NCBI RefSeq assembly: GCF_003944765.1
Contig: NZ_RWIU01000002.1
Location: 1 to 64,000 of the forward strand
From: Hymenobacter perfusus
GTDB taxonomy: Bacteria; Bacteroidota; Bacteroidia; Cytophagales; Hymenobacteraceae
DNA: 64,000 bases
Direction of reading: 5' to 3'
Positions 17,725 to 25,271 of the stretch are shown piece after piece. The stretch's first letter is position 1, and each line of letters opens with the position of its first letter. The notes under the pieces were generated by a model. That model saw nothing but the letters and a program-made list of their open reading frames with translations. It had not been told where the DNA came from and did no database searches. Made by a program: the position numbers and the translations under genes.

Positions 17725-18699
17725 ATGCGACGCATCAAGCTTCTGGAAGTCCGCTCCGAACTCGGGGCCGGAACCCGTGGCGCCAGCCTGGGCGTGGACG
17801 CCCTCAAGGTGGCCTGCCTTAACAAAGGGTCTGACTACTTCCGCCGCTTCAACTCGGTGAGTGTGCCCGATCTGAACCACGTGCTCTTCGAGAAAAACCA
17901 CTTTCCGAAGGCCAAGCACATCGATTCCATTTACACGGTGCAGAAAGGCATTGCCAGCACCGTGGAGCAAACCCTGCGCTTCGGCGAGTTCCCGCTGGTA
18001 CTGGCCGGCGACCATAGCAACGCCTCCGGCACCATTGCGGGTATCAAAGCGGCCTACCCGCACAAAACGCTGGGCGTGGTGTGGGTTGATGCTCACGCCG
18101 ATATTCACTCGCCCTACACCACGCCCTCGGGCAACATGCATGGCATGCCGCTGGCTATTTCGCTGGGCGATGATAACCGCGAGTGTCAGCGCAACCAGCC
18201 CGAGCCGGAAACCGAGTTTTTCTGGCAGAAGCTCAAGAACCTGGGCGAAGCCGGCCCCAAAGTCACGCCCGAGCACCTGGTGTACGTGGTAGTGCGCGAC
18301 ACCGAGCACGAGGAAGACGCCATCATCGAGCGGCTGGGCATCAAGAACTACAAGCTGGACGAGGTGAAGGAGAAAGGCACCCGTCAGGTAGCCCGCGAGA
18401 TTTACGAGCGGCTCCGTTTCTGCGATATGGTGTACATCAGCTTCGACGTGGACTCCCTGGATTCGCGCTTCAGCAAGGGCACCGGCACGCCCGTGGTGGA
18501 TGGCCTGAACGTGGAGGAAGCCATCAGCCTGTGCCGCGCTTTGCTGGATAACGACCGGGTGGTGTGCTTCGAGATGGTGGAAATCAACCCCACGCTGGAC
18601 TCCGAAAACACCATGGCCCAGAACGCCTTCGACATCCTGGAAGCCGCCACCGACGCCATCCAGAACCGGCTGCGGCTGGAGGAAGTGGTGAGCCGGTAG
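17725..18699 (+). CDS. rocF: arginase-family ureohydrolase
   Basis: The 324-residue enzyme has the four manganese-binding signatures: AGDHSNASG (about 94-102), WVDAHADIHSPYTTPSGNMH (about 117-136), SFDVDSLDS (about 237-245) and EMVEINPTLD near 283-292. The SGNMHGMP form resembles arginase more than agmatinase, which has a tyrosine-rich loop there. It would hydrolyse arginine to ornithine and urea. Next to arginine decarboxylase, an agmatinase role cannot be ruled out. It is divergent from speA across 255 bases. Confidence 0.85.
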   Translation: MRRIKLLEVRSELGAGTRGASLGVDALKVACLNKGSDYFRRFNSVSVPDLNHVLFEKNHFPKAKHIDSIYTVQKGIASTVEQTLRFGEFPLVLAGDHSNASGTIAGIKAAYPHKTLGVVWVDAHADIHSPYTTPSGNMHGMPLAISLGDDNRECQRNQPEPETEFFWQKLKNLGEAGPKVTPEHLVYVVVRDTEHEEDAIIERLGIKNYKLDEVKEKGTRQVAREIYERLRFCDMVYISFDVDSLDSRFSKGTGTPVVDGLNVEEAISLCRALLDNDRVVCFEMVEINPTLDSENTMAQNAFDILEAATDAIQNRLRLEEVVSR

Positions 18700-18715
18700 C
18701 CGGCTCGGCGCAAGA

Positions 18716-18749
18716 TTGAACGCGTAATAGCCGTTTATTGCGCGTTCAA
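18716..18749 (+). terminator. hairpin between arginase and YbaY-like genes
   Basis: TTGAACGCG (18716-18724) pairs with CGCGTTCAA (18741-18749), with AATA/TATT extending the stem. There is only a weak T-run behind it. Confidence 0.55.
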
Positions 18750-18765
18750 CCTTGGTTTCTTCTCT

Positions 18766-19221
18766 ATGAAAACGCTTCACTGCCTGGCATTGAGCCTGCC
18801 CGTTCTGCTGGCCGGCTGCACCGCAACCCCGTCGACAACCGCCCCACCAGCTGCTGCCGCCGGAGAGCCCGCCACTACTGCCGCTGCCGCCCCGGATTCC
18901 GTGACGGGCACCATCACGTACCGTAACCGCATGGCGCTGCCGCCTACGGCCGTGGTGCGGGTGGTATTGCAGGATGTCTCGTTGCAGGACGTAGCCGCCA
19001 CGGTGCTGGATTCCGTAACTATCCGGCCCAACGGGCGGCAGGTGCCGTTTGCTTTCGGGCTGCACTATGATCCGTCCCTGATCAAGCCGGGCAATACCTA
19101 CACCGTGCAGGCCCGCATTACCGGCGGCGGCCGGCTGCTGTACCTGAATGACGAGGCCTATCCCGTTATCACCGGCAGCCACCCCAAGCGGGTGGAGATG
19201 GTGCTGCGGCTGGCACAGTAG
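18766..19221 (+). CDS. YbaY/YscW-family lipoprotein
   Basis: The 151-residue protein has a lipoprotein signal ending LLAGC (C18) and an Ala/Thr/Pro-rich linker to about residue 45. The core that follows, VTGTITYRNRMALPPTAVVR (about 46-65), continues with VQDVSL-like strands and FALHYD-like residues, as in the YbaY (type III secretion lipoprotein chaperone-like) family. It is lipid-anchored in the envelope; its role in free-living bacteria is unclear. It follows the arginase gene by 66 bases but is partly insulated by a hairpin. Confidence 0.8.
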   Translation: MKTLHCLALSLPVLLAGCTATPSTTAPPAAAAGEPATTAAAAPDSVTGTITYRNRMALPPTAVVRVVLQDVSLQDVAATVLDSVTIRPNGRQVPFAFGLHYDPSLIKPGNTYTVQARITGGGRLLYLNDEAYPVITGSHPKRVEMVLRLAQ

Positions 19222-19240
19222 GCTCCGGCAAACTCCCTTG

Positions 19241-19274
19241 AAAAAGCCCCATCGATGCGCGTCGATGGGGCTTT
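19241..19274. terminator. bidirectional terminator between convergent genes
   Basis: AAAAAGCCCCATCGA pairs with TCGATGGGGCTTT. It serves the YbaY-like gene and the UspA gene. Confidence 0.85.
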
Positions 19275-19279
19275 GGCCG

Positions 19280-20092
19280 TTATTCCTGAGCCGGCAGTAC
19301 CAGCACCGGCACCGGGCTGCGGCGCACCACCTCGGCCGTGACGCTGTGGTGAAACAGCTGCCCCAGAAAGCTGCGGCGACGGGCAATGAGCAGCAGCACA
19401 TCATACTCCGGAGCCAGCTGCAGGATGCCCTCGGCGGGCCGGGCGGCCGTTACCGTGCGGCTGTGCACGGTGAGCAGGTCGGCGGTGAGGCCGGTACGCG
19501 TGACGGAATCCAGCGCCGTGGTGTCGGCCGTGGCCGAGTTGTTGGGGGTGACGTGCAGGATGGTCAGCTCGGCGTGCAAAGCGTTGAGCAGGTGGCGGGC
19601 GGTGCCGGCAAACTGGCCCAGGGTAAATTCCTCGCCGTCGGTAGCCAGCAGCACGCGGCGGGGCAGGCCGGGGTTGCGCACCGTGTGCGGCACTACCAGC
19701 AGGGGGTAGGGAGCCGTGCGCAGAATATCCAGGGCCGTTGTCGTCACCAACTCATCAGGCGTGCCCGACGCATCGTGGCGGCCCAGCACCACCAGGGCCG
19801 GATGGTGGCGGCTCACGGCATCGGCCACGGCAAACGCCACCCGGCCGTGCCCTACTTCCGCCACCACCGGCACCGATAGGTCGCGGGCCAGACTGCTTAG
19901 GGCCAAATGAATGGCTTCGCGGCTGAGGTTGGAAAGCTGCCCGGTAAACATTTCGGGGTCCAGCACCGAGTCGCGGCGTACGTGCAGCAGCACCAGGCGG
20001 GCGTCCAGCGGAGCGGCCAGGTTGGTGGCGTAGTTCAGGGCCGCGTCGGCCGCCTGGAAAAAATCGGTGAGAATCAGCAGGGAAGTGGCCAT
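19280..20092 (-). CDS. universal stress protein, two UspA domains
   Basis: The 270-residue protein has two tandem UspA folds. The first begins SLLILTDFFQAADAALNYAT and the second begins RRVLLATDGEEFTLGQF near residue 147. The ATP-binding G-x2-G-x9-G(S/T) loop is only partly kept (LVVLGRHDASG in the first domain). ATG at 20092 is chosen because everything upstream in frame lacks the fold and the ATG opens directly at the first beta strand. It probably acts as a cytoplasmic stress protein; the specific trigger is not visible. Confidence 0.9.
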   Translation of the reverse strand: MATSLLILTDFFQAADAALNYATNLAAPLDARLVLLHVRRDSVLDPEMFTGQLSNLSREAIHLALSSLARDLSVPVVAEVGHGRVAFAVADAVSRHHPALVVLGRHDASGTPDELVTTTALDILRTAPYPLLVVPHTVRNPGLPRRVLLATDGEEFTLGQFAGTARHLLNALHAELTILHVTPNNSATADTTALDSVTRTGLTADLLTVHSRTVTAARPAEGILQLAPEYDVLLLIARRRSFLGQLFHHSVTAEVVRRSPVPVLVLPAQE

Positions 20093-20346
20093 GATGCGGG
20101 GAACAAGCGAAGTGCGTAACGCGGGCAAGTACGCTAACGGCTGGCCGGCACGCAAGCCGAAAAGCCAGGTAAAAGCATGATATTCATCATCTTTCCGCTG
20201 AAGGAAAGCCCATGCACCAAGTGCGTCAAGGCAGAGTCGGTATTGGCGGCAACGGCTGAAACCGGGCCGCCAGGATGGTTGACGGGTAAAGCGGGTGGGC
20301 CGAAACCGGACCTGCACTTTTTCGGGCAGCTTCCGGCGCAGGTTTC

Positions 20347-20354
20347 TACCTTTG
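20347..20354 (+). promoter_or_regulatory. -7 element of the argS leader transcript
   Basis: TACCTTTG places the transcription start near 20361, about 240 bases before argS and 34 bases before the leader peptide ATG. Confidence 0.7.
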
Positions 20355-20394
20355 TAAGGTCGGTGGCTCTGAGTGGAGCCGCTGGCCTTCTGTT

Positions 20395-20442
20395 ATGACT
20401 CCGATTTTTGGACTACTCCGGCCCCGACGATTTCGGGCGTAA
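20395..20442 (+). CDS. putative Arg-rich leader peptide of argS
   Basis: A 15-codon frame encodes MTPIFGLLRPRRFRA. Four of its last seven residues are arginine, written CGG, CGA, CGA, CGG, while the genes around prefer CGC. It lies between the promoter element and a set of competing hairpins ending in a terminator just before arginyl-tRNA synthetase. Its stop codon overlaps a segment (20437-20444) that can pair with 20515-20522. This is the layout of a ribosome-sensed attenuator. Translation itself is not shown by sequence. Confidence 0.65.
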   Translation: MTPIFGLLRPRRFRA

Positions 20443-20581
20443 GCAGCCGCTTGCGCCGGACGCGGCAGGCGTTTCGGCAGCTGCCGGCGCCGCCTGAGTC
20501 CGGCGACTTCTCGCGCTTACGCCTGCCGCGCCGCTAGTTATCCAGTCAATCATCCCGAAGCCTGCTTTCAGGCTTCTTTTT
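20437..20581 (+). promoter_or_regulatory. putative transcription attenuator of argS
   Basis: Four mutually exclusive segments can be written. Segment 2 (20461-20472) pairs perfectly over 12 bp with segment 3 (20519-20530). Segment 1 (20437-20444) pairs over 8 bp with segment 3 (20515-20522). Segment 2 (20465-20477) pairs, with a two-base bulge, to 20555-20565, which is the 5' arm of an intrinsic terminator, GAAGCCTG-CTTT-CAGGCTTC followed by TTTTT (20557-20581). A ribosome stalled at Arg codons would leave segment 1 free, trap segment 3, free segment 2 as antiterminator and allow argS transcription. Confidence 0.7.
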
Positions 20582-20599
20582 CAGCGTTTCGCTCTTCCA

Positions 20600-22393
20600 G
20601 TGCAGCAACTCGAACAAACCCTCAAAGCCGCCCTCGGCACGGCTATCCAGACTGTATTCGGCACCGAGGTGCCCGCCGCCCAGCTCACGTTGCAGCCCAC
20701 GCGCAAGGAGTTTGCCGGCCAGTTTACGCTCGTCACGTTCCCGTTCACCAAAACCCTGGGCAAAGGCCCCGAGCAGATCGGGCAGGCCGTAGGGGAGTGG
20801 CTGGTGGCCAACTCGCCGCTGGTGAGCGGCTACAACGTGGTGAAAGGCTTCCTGAACCTGGAAATTGCCGATGCCGAGTGGCTGAAGCTGTTCACGGCTT
20901 TGCGCCAGCAGCCGGCCGGCACGCCCGTCACTACCGACGGCCCGCGCAACGTGGTGGTGGAGTATTCTTCGCCCAACACCAACAAGCCCCTGCACCTGGG
21001 CCACCTGCGCAACAACTTCCTCGGCTACTCGGTGGCCGAGATTCTGAAAGCCACCGGCGCCACCGTCACGAAGGCCAACCTGGTCAACGACCGGGGCATC
21101 CACATCTGCAAATCCATGCTGGCCTACCAGCAGTACGGCCAAGGCGAAACCCCGCAGAGCGCCGGCATCAAGGGCGACCACCTGGCCGGCAAGTACTACG
21201 TGCTGTTTGAGAAGCACTACCGCGAGCAGGTGCGCCAACTGGAAGCCGAAGGCGTAGCCCCTGACGTGGCCAAGCGCCAGGCCCCGATGATGCTGGAAGC
21301 CCAGGACATGCTCCGCGCCTGGGAAGCCAACGACGAAGCCGTGGTGAGCCTCTGGAAGCAGATGAACGGCTGGGTGTACGAGGGCTTTGACGCCACCTAC
21401 ACCAACATCGGCGTCGATTTCGATAAGTATTACTACGAATCGGGGACCTACCTGCTGGGCAAGGAGCGGGTAGAGGAAGGCCTGCAGAAAGGCGTGTTCT
21501 TCAAGAAAGAAGACGGCTCGGTGTGGGTGGACCTCAAGGAGGAAGGCCTCGACGAAAAGCTGCTGCTGCGCGCCGACGGCACCTCGGTGTACATCACCCA
21601 GGACCTAGGCACGGCCGAGCTGAAGTACCAGGATTTTGGCTACGATTTGAGCGTGTACGTCATTGCCGACGAGCAGAACTACCACATGCAGGTGCTGCGG
21701 GCGGTGCTCCAGAAGCTGGGCAAGCCCTACGCCGACGCCATCTACCACCTCAGCTACGGCATGGTGGATCTGCCCTCGGGCAAGATGAAAAGCCGCGAAG
21801 GCACCGTGGTAGACGCCGACGAGCTGGTGCGCGAAGTGGTGGAAGCCGCCAAAGCTGCCACGCTGGAGAAAGGCAAAACCGAGGGCCTTTCTGACGACGA
21901 GTTGGCCCAACTCTACCATATGCTGGGACTGGGCGCGCTCAAGTACTACCTGCTGAAGGTGGACCCTAAGAAGCGCATGCTCTTCAACCCCGAGGAATCG
22001 GTGAAGCTGGAAGGCGACACGGGGCCGTTTGTGCAGTACTCGCACGCCCGGATTGCCGCCATCCTGCGCAAAGCCGCCGAAATGGGTATCAGCCCCGCCG
22101 CCGACCTGAGCGCCCTCCCGGAGCTGCCCGGAGCTGCCCGCGAGCTGGTGCAGGAGCTGGGCCGTTATGCCGGCGTGGTGCAGGAAGCCGCCCGCACGTT
22201 CTCGCCCGCCGTGGTGGCCCAGTACGCCTACGAGGTGGCCCGCGCCTACAACCGCTTCTACACCGACATCAAAATCTTCACCGAGCCCAACGAAACCAGC
22301 CGCTCGTTCTACGTGGCCCTCTCGGCCCAAACCGGCCAGACCATCAAAACCAGCCTGGGCCTGCTCGGCATCCAGGTGCCCGAGCGGATGTAG
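20600..22393 (+). CDS. argS: arginyl-tRNA synthetase
   Basis: The 597-residue class I synthetase charges tRNA-Arg. It has the N-terminal ArgRS additional domain (to about 110), the HIGH-type motif in NTNKPLHLGHLRNN near 130, the LVNDRGIHICKSMLAY segment, a KMSK-like GKMKSREG near 395, and the C-terminal DALR anticodon-binding domain ending in LLGIQVPERM. The start is a GTG at 20600, 18 bases after the attenuator terminator. Expression is probably tied to arginyl-tRNA supply through the leader. Confidence 0.96.
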   Translation: MQQLEQTLKAALGTAIQTVFGTEVPAAQLTLQPTRKEFAGQFTLVTFPFTKTLGKGPEQIGQAVGEWLVANSPLVSGYNVVKGFLNLEIADAEWLKLFTALRQQPAGTPVTTDGPRNVVVEYSSPNTNKPLHLGHLRNNFLGYSVAEILKATGATVTKANLVNDRGIHICKSMLAYQQYGQGETPQSAGIKGDHLAGKYYVLFEKHYREQVRQLEAEGVAPDVAKRQAPMMLEAQDMLRAWEANDEAVVSLWKQMNGWVYEGFDATYTNIGVDFDKYYYESGTYLLGKERVEEGLQKGVFFKKEDGSVWVDLKEEGLDEKLLLRADGTSVYITQDLGTAELKYQDFGYDLSVYVIADEQNYHMQVLRAVLQKLGKPYADAIYHLSYGMVDLPSGKMKSREGTVVDADELVREVVEAAKAATLEKGKTEGLSDDELAQLYHMLGLGALKYYLLKVDPKKRMLFNPEESVKLEGDTGPFVQYSHARIAAILRKAAEMGISPAADLSALPELPGAARELVQELGRYAGVVQEAARTFSPAVVAQYAYEVARAYNRFYTDIKIFTEPNETSRSFYVALSAQTGQTIKTSLGLLGIQVPERM

Positions 22394-22405
22394 TGTAAAC
22401 GGCGT

Positions 22406-22456
22406 GGGACGCGCGCGTCCCCTCAGAACGTCATGCTTTGGCAAGCTCAGCATGAC
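22406..22456. repeat. 16 bp palindrome plus collapsed family A repeat
   Basis: GGGACGCGCGCGTCCC (22406-22421) is a perfect palindrome. Directly after it, GAACGTCATGCTT and its partner ending CAGCATGAC (22426-22456) keep only the outer ends of family A, as if the middle had been deleted. Confidence 0.7.
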
Positions 22457-22478
22457 AGTCAACCTTTGTTTGTAGTGC

Positions 22479-22517
22479 AGCAGCAACGCCCACCACTGGC
22501 GTTGCTGCTGTTTTTTT
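22479..22517 (+). terminator. intrinsic terminator of argS
   Basis: AGCAGCAACGCC pairs with GGCGTTGCTGCT, followed by seven T. Confidence 0.9.
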
Positions 22518-22564
22518 CTTTTGTCACTAATGACGGACGAGGCGTGGCCGAGTCCGGTTTGCTT

Positions 22565-23146
22565 ATGAAAAGCGTAGCCGTGTATTGCGGTGCCAGCAGC
22601 GGCACCAACGAATTGTTCACCCAGCAGGCCATTGCCATGGGCCAGGCCCTGGCCGAGCGGGGCTTCACGCTGGTGTACGGCGGCGGCCGGGTGGGCCTGA
22701 TGGGCGCCGTGGCCGATGCCGTAATGCAGCACGGCGGCAAGGTCATCGGGGTGATTCCCGATTTCCTGGCCGACAAGGAGCTGGCCCACACCGGCCTCAC
22801 CGAGCTGCATCTGGTGAAAACCATGCACGAGCGGAAGCTGATGATGGCTGATCTGGCCGAGGGCTTCGTGGCCATGCCCGGCGGCTACGGCACCCTGGAG
22901 GAGCTGTTCGAAGTGCTGACCTGGGGCCAGCTGGGCCTGCACAAAAAGCCCATCGGGGTGCTCAACGTGGCCGGCTACTACGACCACCTGCTCCGTGCCC
23001 TCGACCACATGGCCGACGAAGGCCTGCTGCGCCGCGAAAACCGCAACCAGCTCCTGAGCAACCCCACGCCCCACGGCATCCTCGACGAAATGCTGGCCTA
23101 CCAGCCCGTCAGCCTCGAAAAGTGGCTGACGCCGCGCACTACCTGA
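22565..23146 (+). CDS. LOG-family (TIGR00730) nucleotide phosphoribohydrolase
   Basis: The 193-residue Rossmann-fold protein begins KSVAVYCGASSG, has YGGGRVGLMG near 39-48, and the catalytic PGGYGTLEELFE near 105-116, the PGGxGTxxE hallmark. Family members cleave nucleoside 5'-monophosphates, including cytokinin ribotides, to a free base. The bacterial role may be nucleotide salvage or clean-up. ATG 22565 is chosen because the upstream frame covers the argS terminator. It is flanked by terminators, so probably transcribed alone. Confidence 0.92.
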   Translation: MKSVAVYCGASSGTNELFTQQAIAMGQALAERGFTLVYGGGRVGLMGAVADAVMQHGGKVIGVIPDFLADKELAHTGLTELHLVKTMHERKLMMADLAEGFVAMPGGYGTLEELFEVLTWGQLGLHKKPIGVLNVAGYYDHLLRALDHMADEGLLRRENRNQLLSNPTPHGILDEMLAYQPVSLEKWLTPRTT

Positions 23147-23162
23147 TTTCCTGGCGCTATGC

Positions 23163-23215
23163 CACTACAAAAAAGCCCGGCCCGCTTCTGACGCGGGCCG
23201 GGCTTTTTTGTGGTG
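23163..23215. terminator. bidirectional terminator between LOG and FabH-like genes
   Basis: CCACTACAAAAAAGCCCGGC and its complement form a stem of more than 20 bp with T-runs on both sides. Confidence 0.9.
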
Positions 23216-23223
23216 GAAAATCT

Positions 23224-24312
23224 TTACTCGGCGGGCACGCGGTACACCACGGCGTTGCAGTTCATGCCCGCGCCTACCGACGCGAATACGATATGCTCGC
23301 CGGGCTCGATGGTAGTGCCGGGCAGCTGGTGGCGCAGAATCAGGTCCAGCAGCGTGGGCAGGGTGGCTACCGAGGAGTTGCCGAGCCGGGAAATGGTCAT
23401 GGGCATGACGCCGGCGGGGATGTTGGGCTCGTTGTAGAGAGCGTAGAGGCGCTTGAGGATGGCCTCGTCCATCTTGCCGTTGGCCTGGTGAATGAGCAGC
23501 TTGCTCATGTCGCCGATGGTGAGGCCGGCTTTGGCGAGCGTGTCGTGGATGGCCTGGGGCACGGTTTTGAGCGCGTACTCGTAGAGCTTGCGGCCTTCCA
23601 TCTTCAGGAATAGCTCCTCGCCCACGTACTCCGGGTTGTACGACTTGGCCATGCGCAGCAGGTGGGCCGCCTGCACGGTGTCGGAGCGGGAGCCGTGGGC
23701 CAGGATGCCGATGGGCGTGTCGCTTTCCCGGGCTTCGAGCAGGATGGTCCCGGCCCCGTCGGCGTAGATCATGCTGTCCCGGTCGTGCGGGTCGCAGACG
23801 CGGGAGAGGGTTTCGGCCCCGATGACCAGTACGCGCTTGGCGTCGCCGGAGCGCAGGTAGTAATCGGCCTGAATGACGCCCTGGAGCCAGCCGGGGCAGC
23901 CGAAGGGCAGGTCGTAGGCAATGTTGTGCGGGTTTTCGATGCCCAGCTTGTGCTTCACGCGGGCGGCCAGCGTGGGCACGAAATCGGAACGGCGGTTGTC
24001 CACCGATACGTCGCCGAAATTGTGGGCCACCAGAATGTAGTCCAGCGTTTCGGGGTCGATGTTGTGGGTTTCCAGCAGGTTGCGGGCGGCCAGGTAAGCC
24101 AGGTCGGAAGCCACCTGGTCGTCCTCGGCGTAGCGGCGCTCCTGAATATCGGTAATCTGGGCGAAGCGCTCCACAATCTCCGCGCCCGGCTTGGTGAGGG
24201 GCTGGCCATTGGCTTCAAAAAAAGCAGAAGCCACGAAGGATTCGTTGGTGACAATACGGGTCGGGAGGTAGCTGCCGGTGCCGGTAATGACCGAATAAAG
24301 AGCCGTACGCAT
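23224..24312 (-). CDS. 3-oxoacyl-ACP synthase III-family protein (FabH-like)
   Basis: The 362-residue thiolase-fold enzyme has the FabH layout: ITGTGSYLPTRIV at the start, the nucleophilic cysteine in AYDLPFGCPGWLQG (about 135-148), LLIHQANGKM with the catalytic histidine, and GNSSVATLP with the catalytic asparagine. It would condense an acyl-CoA with malonyl-ACP or a related substrate. It is longer than housekeeping FabH (about 320), so a specialised lipid or pigment role is possible. ATG 24312 is preferred over 24345 because MRTALYSVITG aligns with family starts. Confidence 0.88.
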   Translation of the reverse strand: MRTALYSVITGTGSYLPTRIVTNESFVASAFFEANGQPLTKPGAEIVERFAQITDIQERRYAEDDQVASDLAYLAARNLLETHNIDPETLDYILVAHNFGDVSVDNRRSDFVPTLAARVKHKLGIENPHNIAYDLPFGCPGWLQGVIQADYYLRSGDAKRVLVIGAETLSRVCDPHDRDSMIYADGAGTILLEARESDTPIGILAHGSRSDTVQAAHLLRMAKSYNPEYVGEELFLKMEGRKLYEYALKTVPQAIHDTLAKAGLTIGDMSKLLIHQANGKMDEAILKRLYALYNEPNIPAGVMPMTISRLGNSSVATLPTLLDLILRHQLPGTTIEPGEHIVFASVGAGMNCNAVVYRVPAE

Positions 24313-24497
24313 GAGCGGAGTGAGGGGTGATTGAGGAAGCGTCAAGGGACGAAAGTAGGGCCTTTTTCAGTAGGGCCGTGTGAGGTTGTATAAAATTCCG
24401 GCATCGGTGGGCCTCGCAAGGCCGGGCCGGGCCGCCTTGCTGAACATTGCGGGCCCGCTGGGGTTTTGCTTGAATTCGATTCTTGCCTTATCTGCGT

Positions 24498-25082
24498 ATG
24501 CGCTACGGTGTTTTGCTGAGTGCGCTGCTTGCCGGCAGCCCGCTGTTTTTCTCCTGCTCATCTTCCCCCGCCATGTCCTCCGAATCGGCCCAACCTACCG
24601 CCGCCACTGGCTCTGTCTACGATTTTACGCTGCCCGCCATTGATGGTCAGCCGGTTGAGCTGCGCCGCTACCAGGGCAAAAAGCTGCTGATAGTGAACAC
24701 CGCCTCCGAGTGCGGCTACACCCCGCAATACCAGGAGCTGGAGCAGCTGCACCAGCAACACGCCGACAAGGTAACGGTGCTGGGCTTCCCGGCCAACAAT
24801 TTCGGCGGCCAGGAGCCGGGCTCCGACGCGCAGATTGCCGCGTTCTGCGAGAAAAACTTCGGCGTCACGTTCCCGTTGTTCAGCAAAATCTCGGTGGCCG
24901 GGGCCGATGCCGCGCCGCTGTTCCGCTACCTTGGCAGCAAAGCCCAGAACGGCCGCACCGACGAAAAGCCGAACTGGAACTTCTGCAAGTACCTCATCGA
25001 CGAGCAGGGCCACGTGCTGGCGTTCTACCCCTCTAAGGTAAGCCCCATGAGCCCCGAGCTGCTGGCCGCTATCCAGAAGTAG
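24498..25082 (+). CDS. glutathione peroxidase-family lipoprotein
   Basis: The 194-residue product has a lipoprotein signal ending FFSC (about C20) and then a thioredoxin-like peroxidase fold. The peroxidatic cysteine is in NTASECGYTPQY, followed by GFPANNFGGQEPG with the glutamine, and KPNWNFCKYLID with the tryptophan. It would reduce hydroperoxides in the periplasm, using thioredoxin-like donors rather than glutathione, as is usual for the family in bacteria. A standalone gene. Confidence 0.92.
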   Translation: MRYGVLLSALLAGSPLFFSCSSSPAMSSESAQPTAATGSVYDFTLPAIDGQPVELRRYQGKKLLIVNTASECGYTPQYQELEQLHQQHADKVTVLGFPANNFGGQEPGSDAQIAAFCEKNFGVTFPLFSKISVAGADAAPLFRYLGSKAQNGRTDEKPNWNFCKYLIDEQGHVLAFYPSKVSPMSPELLAAIQK

Positions 25083-25086
25083 CGCG

Positions 25087-25199
25087 CCGGTCCGGCGGCT
25101 TACAGCCGTTGGGCCGGTCGTCGGGCGGTTCGTCCGAACGATGCCGGAACAACGTCAGCTTGCGGCAACCGGCCCGACGGCTTCCAGCCGCCGGACCGG
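25087..25199. repeat. large complex palindrome
   Basis: CCGGTCCGGCGGCT (25087-25100) and AGCCGCCGGACCGG (25186-25199) are perfect inverted arms. Inner pieces such as GGGCCGGTCGTCGG/CCGGCCCGACGG extend the pairing. It does not match the other repeat families here. It could terminate the peroxidase transcript. Confidence 0.75.
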
Positions 25200-25238
25200 G
25201 AGGCCGGTTGCGGGCGCGGTAGTGGCCGGCGGGTTGCC

Positions 25239-25246
25239 TACCTTCG
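25239..25246 (+). promoter_or_regulatory. -7 element of the HAD gene
   Basis: TACCTTCG lies 25 bases before the ATG at 25272. Confidence 0.6.
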
Positions 25247-25271
25247 CGGCCGTATCAAGCCTCTACTGCCC

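Noticed and set aside
20353..20382. A fourth TGTAAGG site near the argS promoter
   Set aside because: The position 16 bases downstream reads GAGCCGC rather than GTCTA(T/G)C, and the site overlaps a standard TACCTTTG element.
20443..20600. T-box riboswitch for argS
   Set aside because: No T-box sequence is seen; T-boxes are not typical of this phylum. The leader peptide model explains the structure better.
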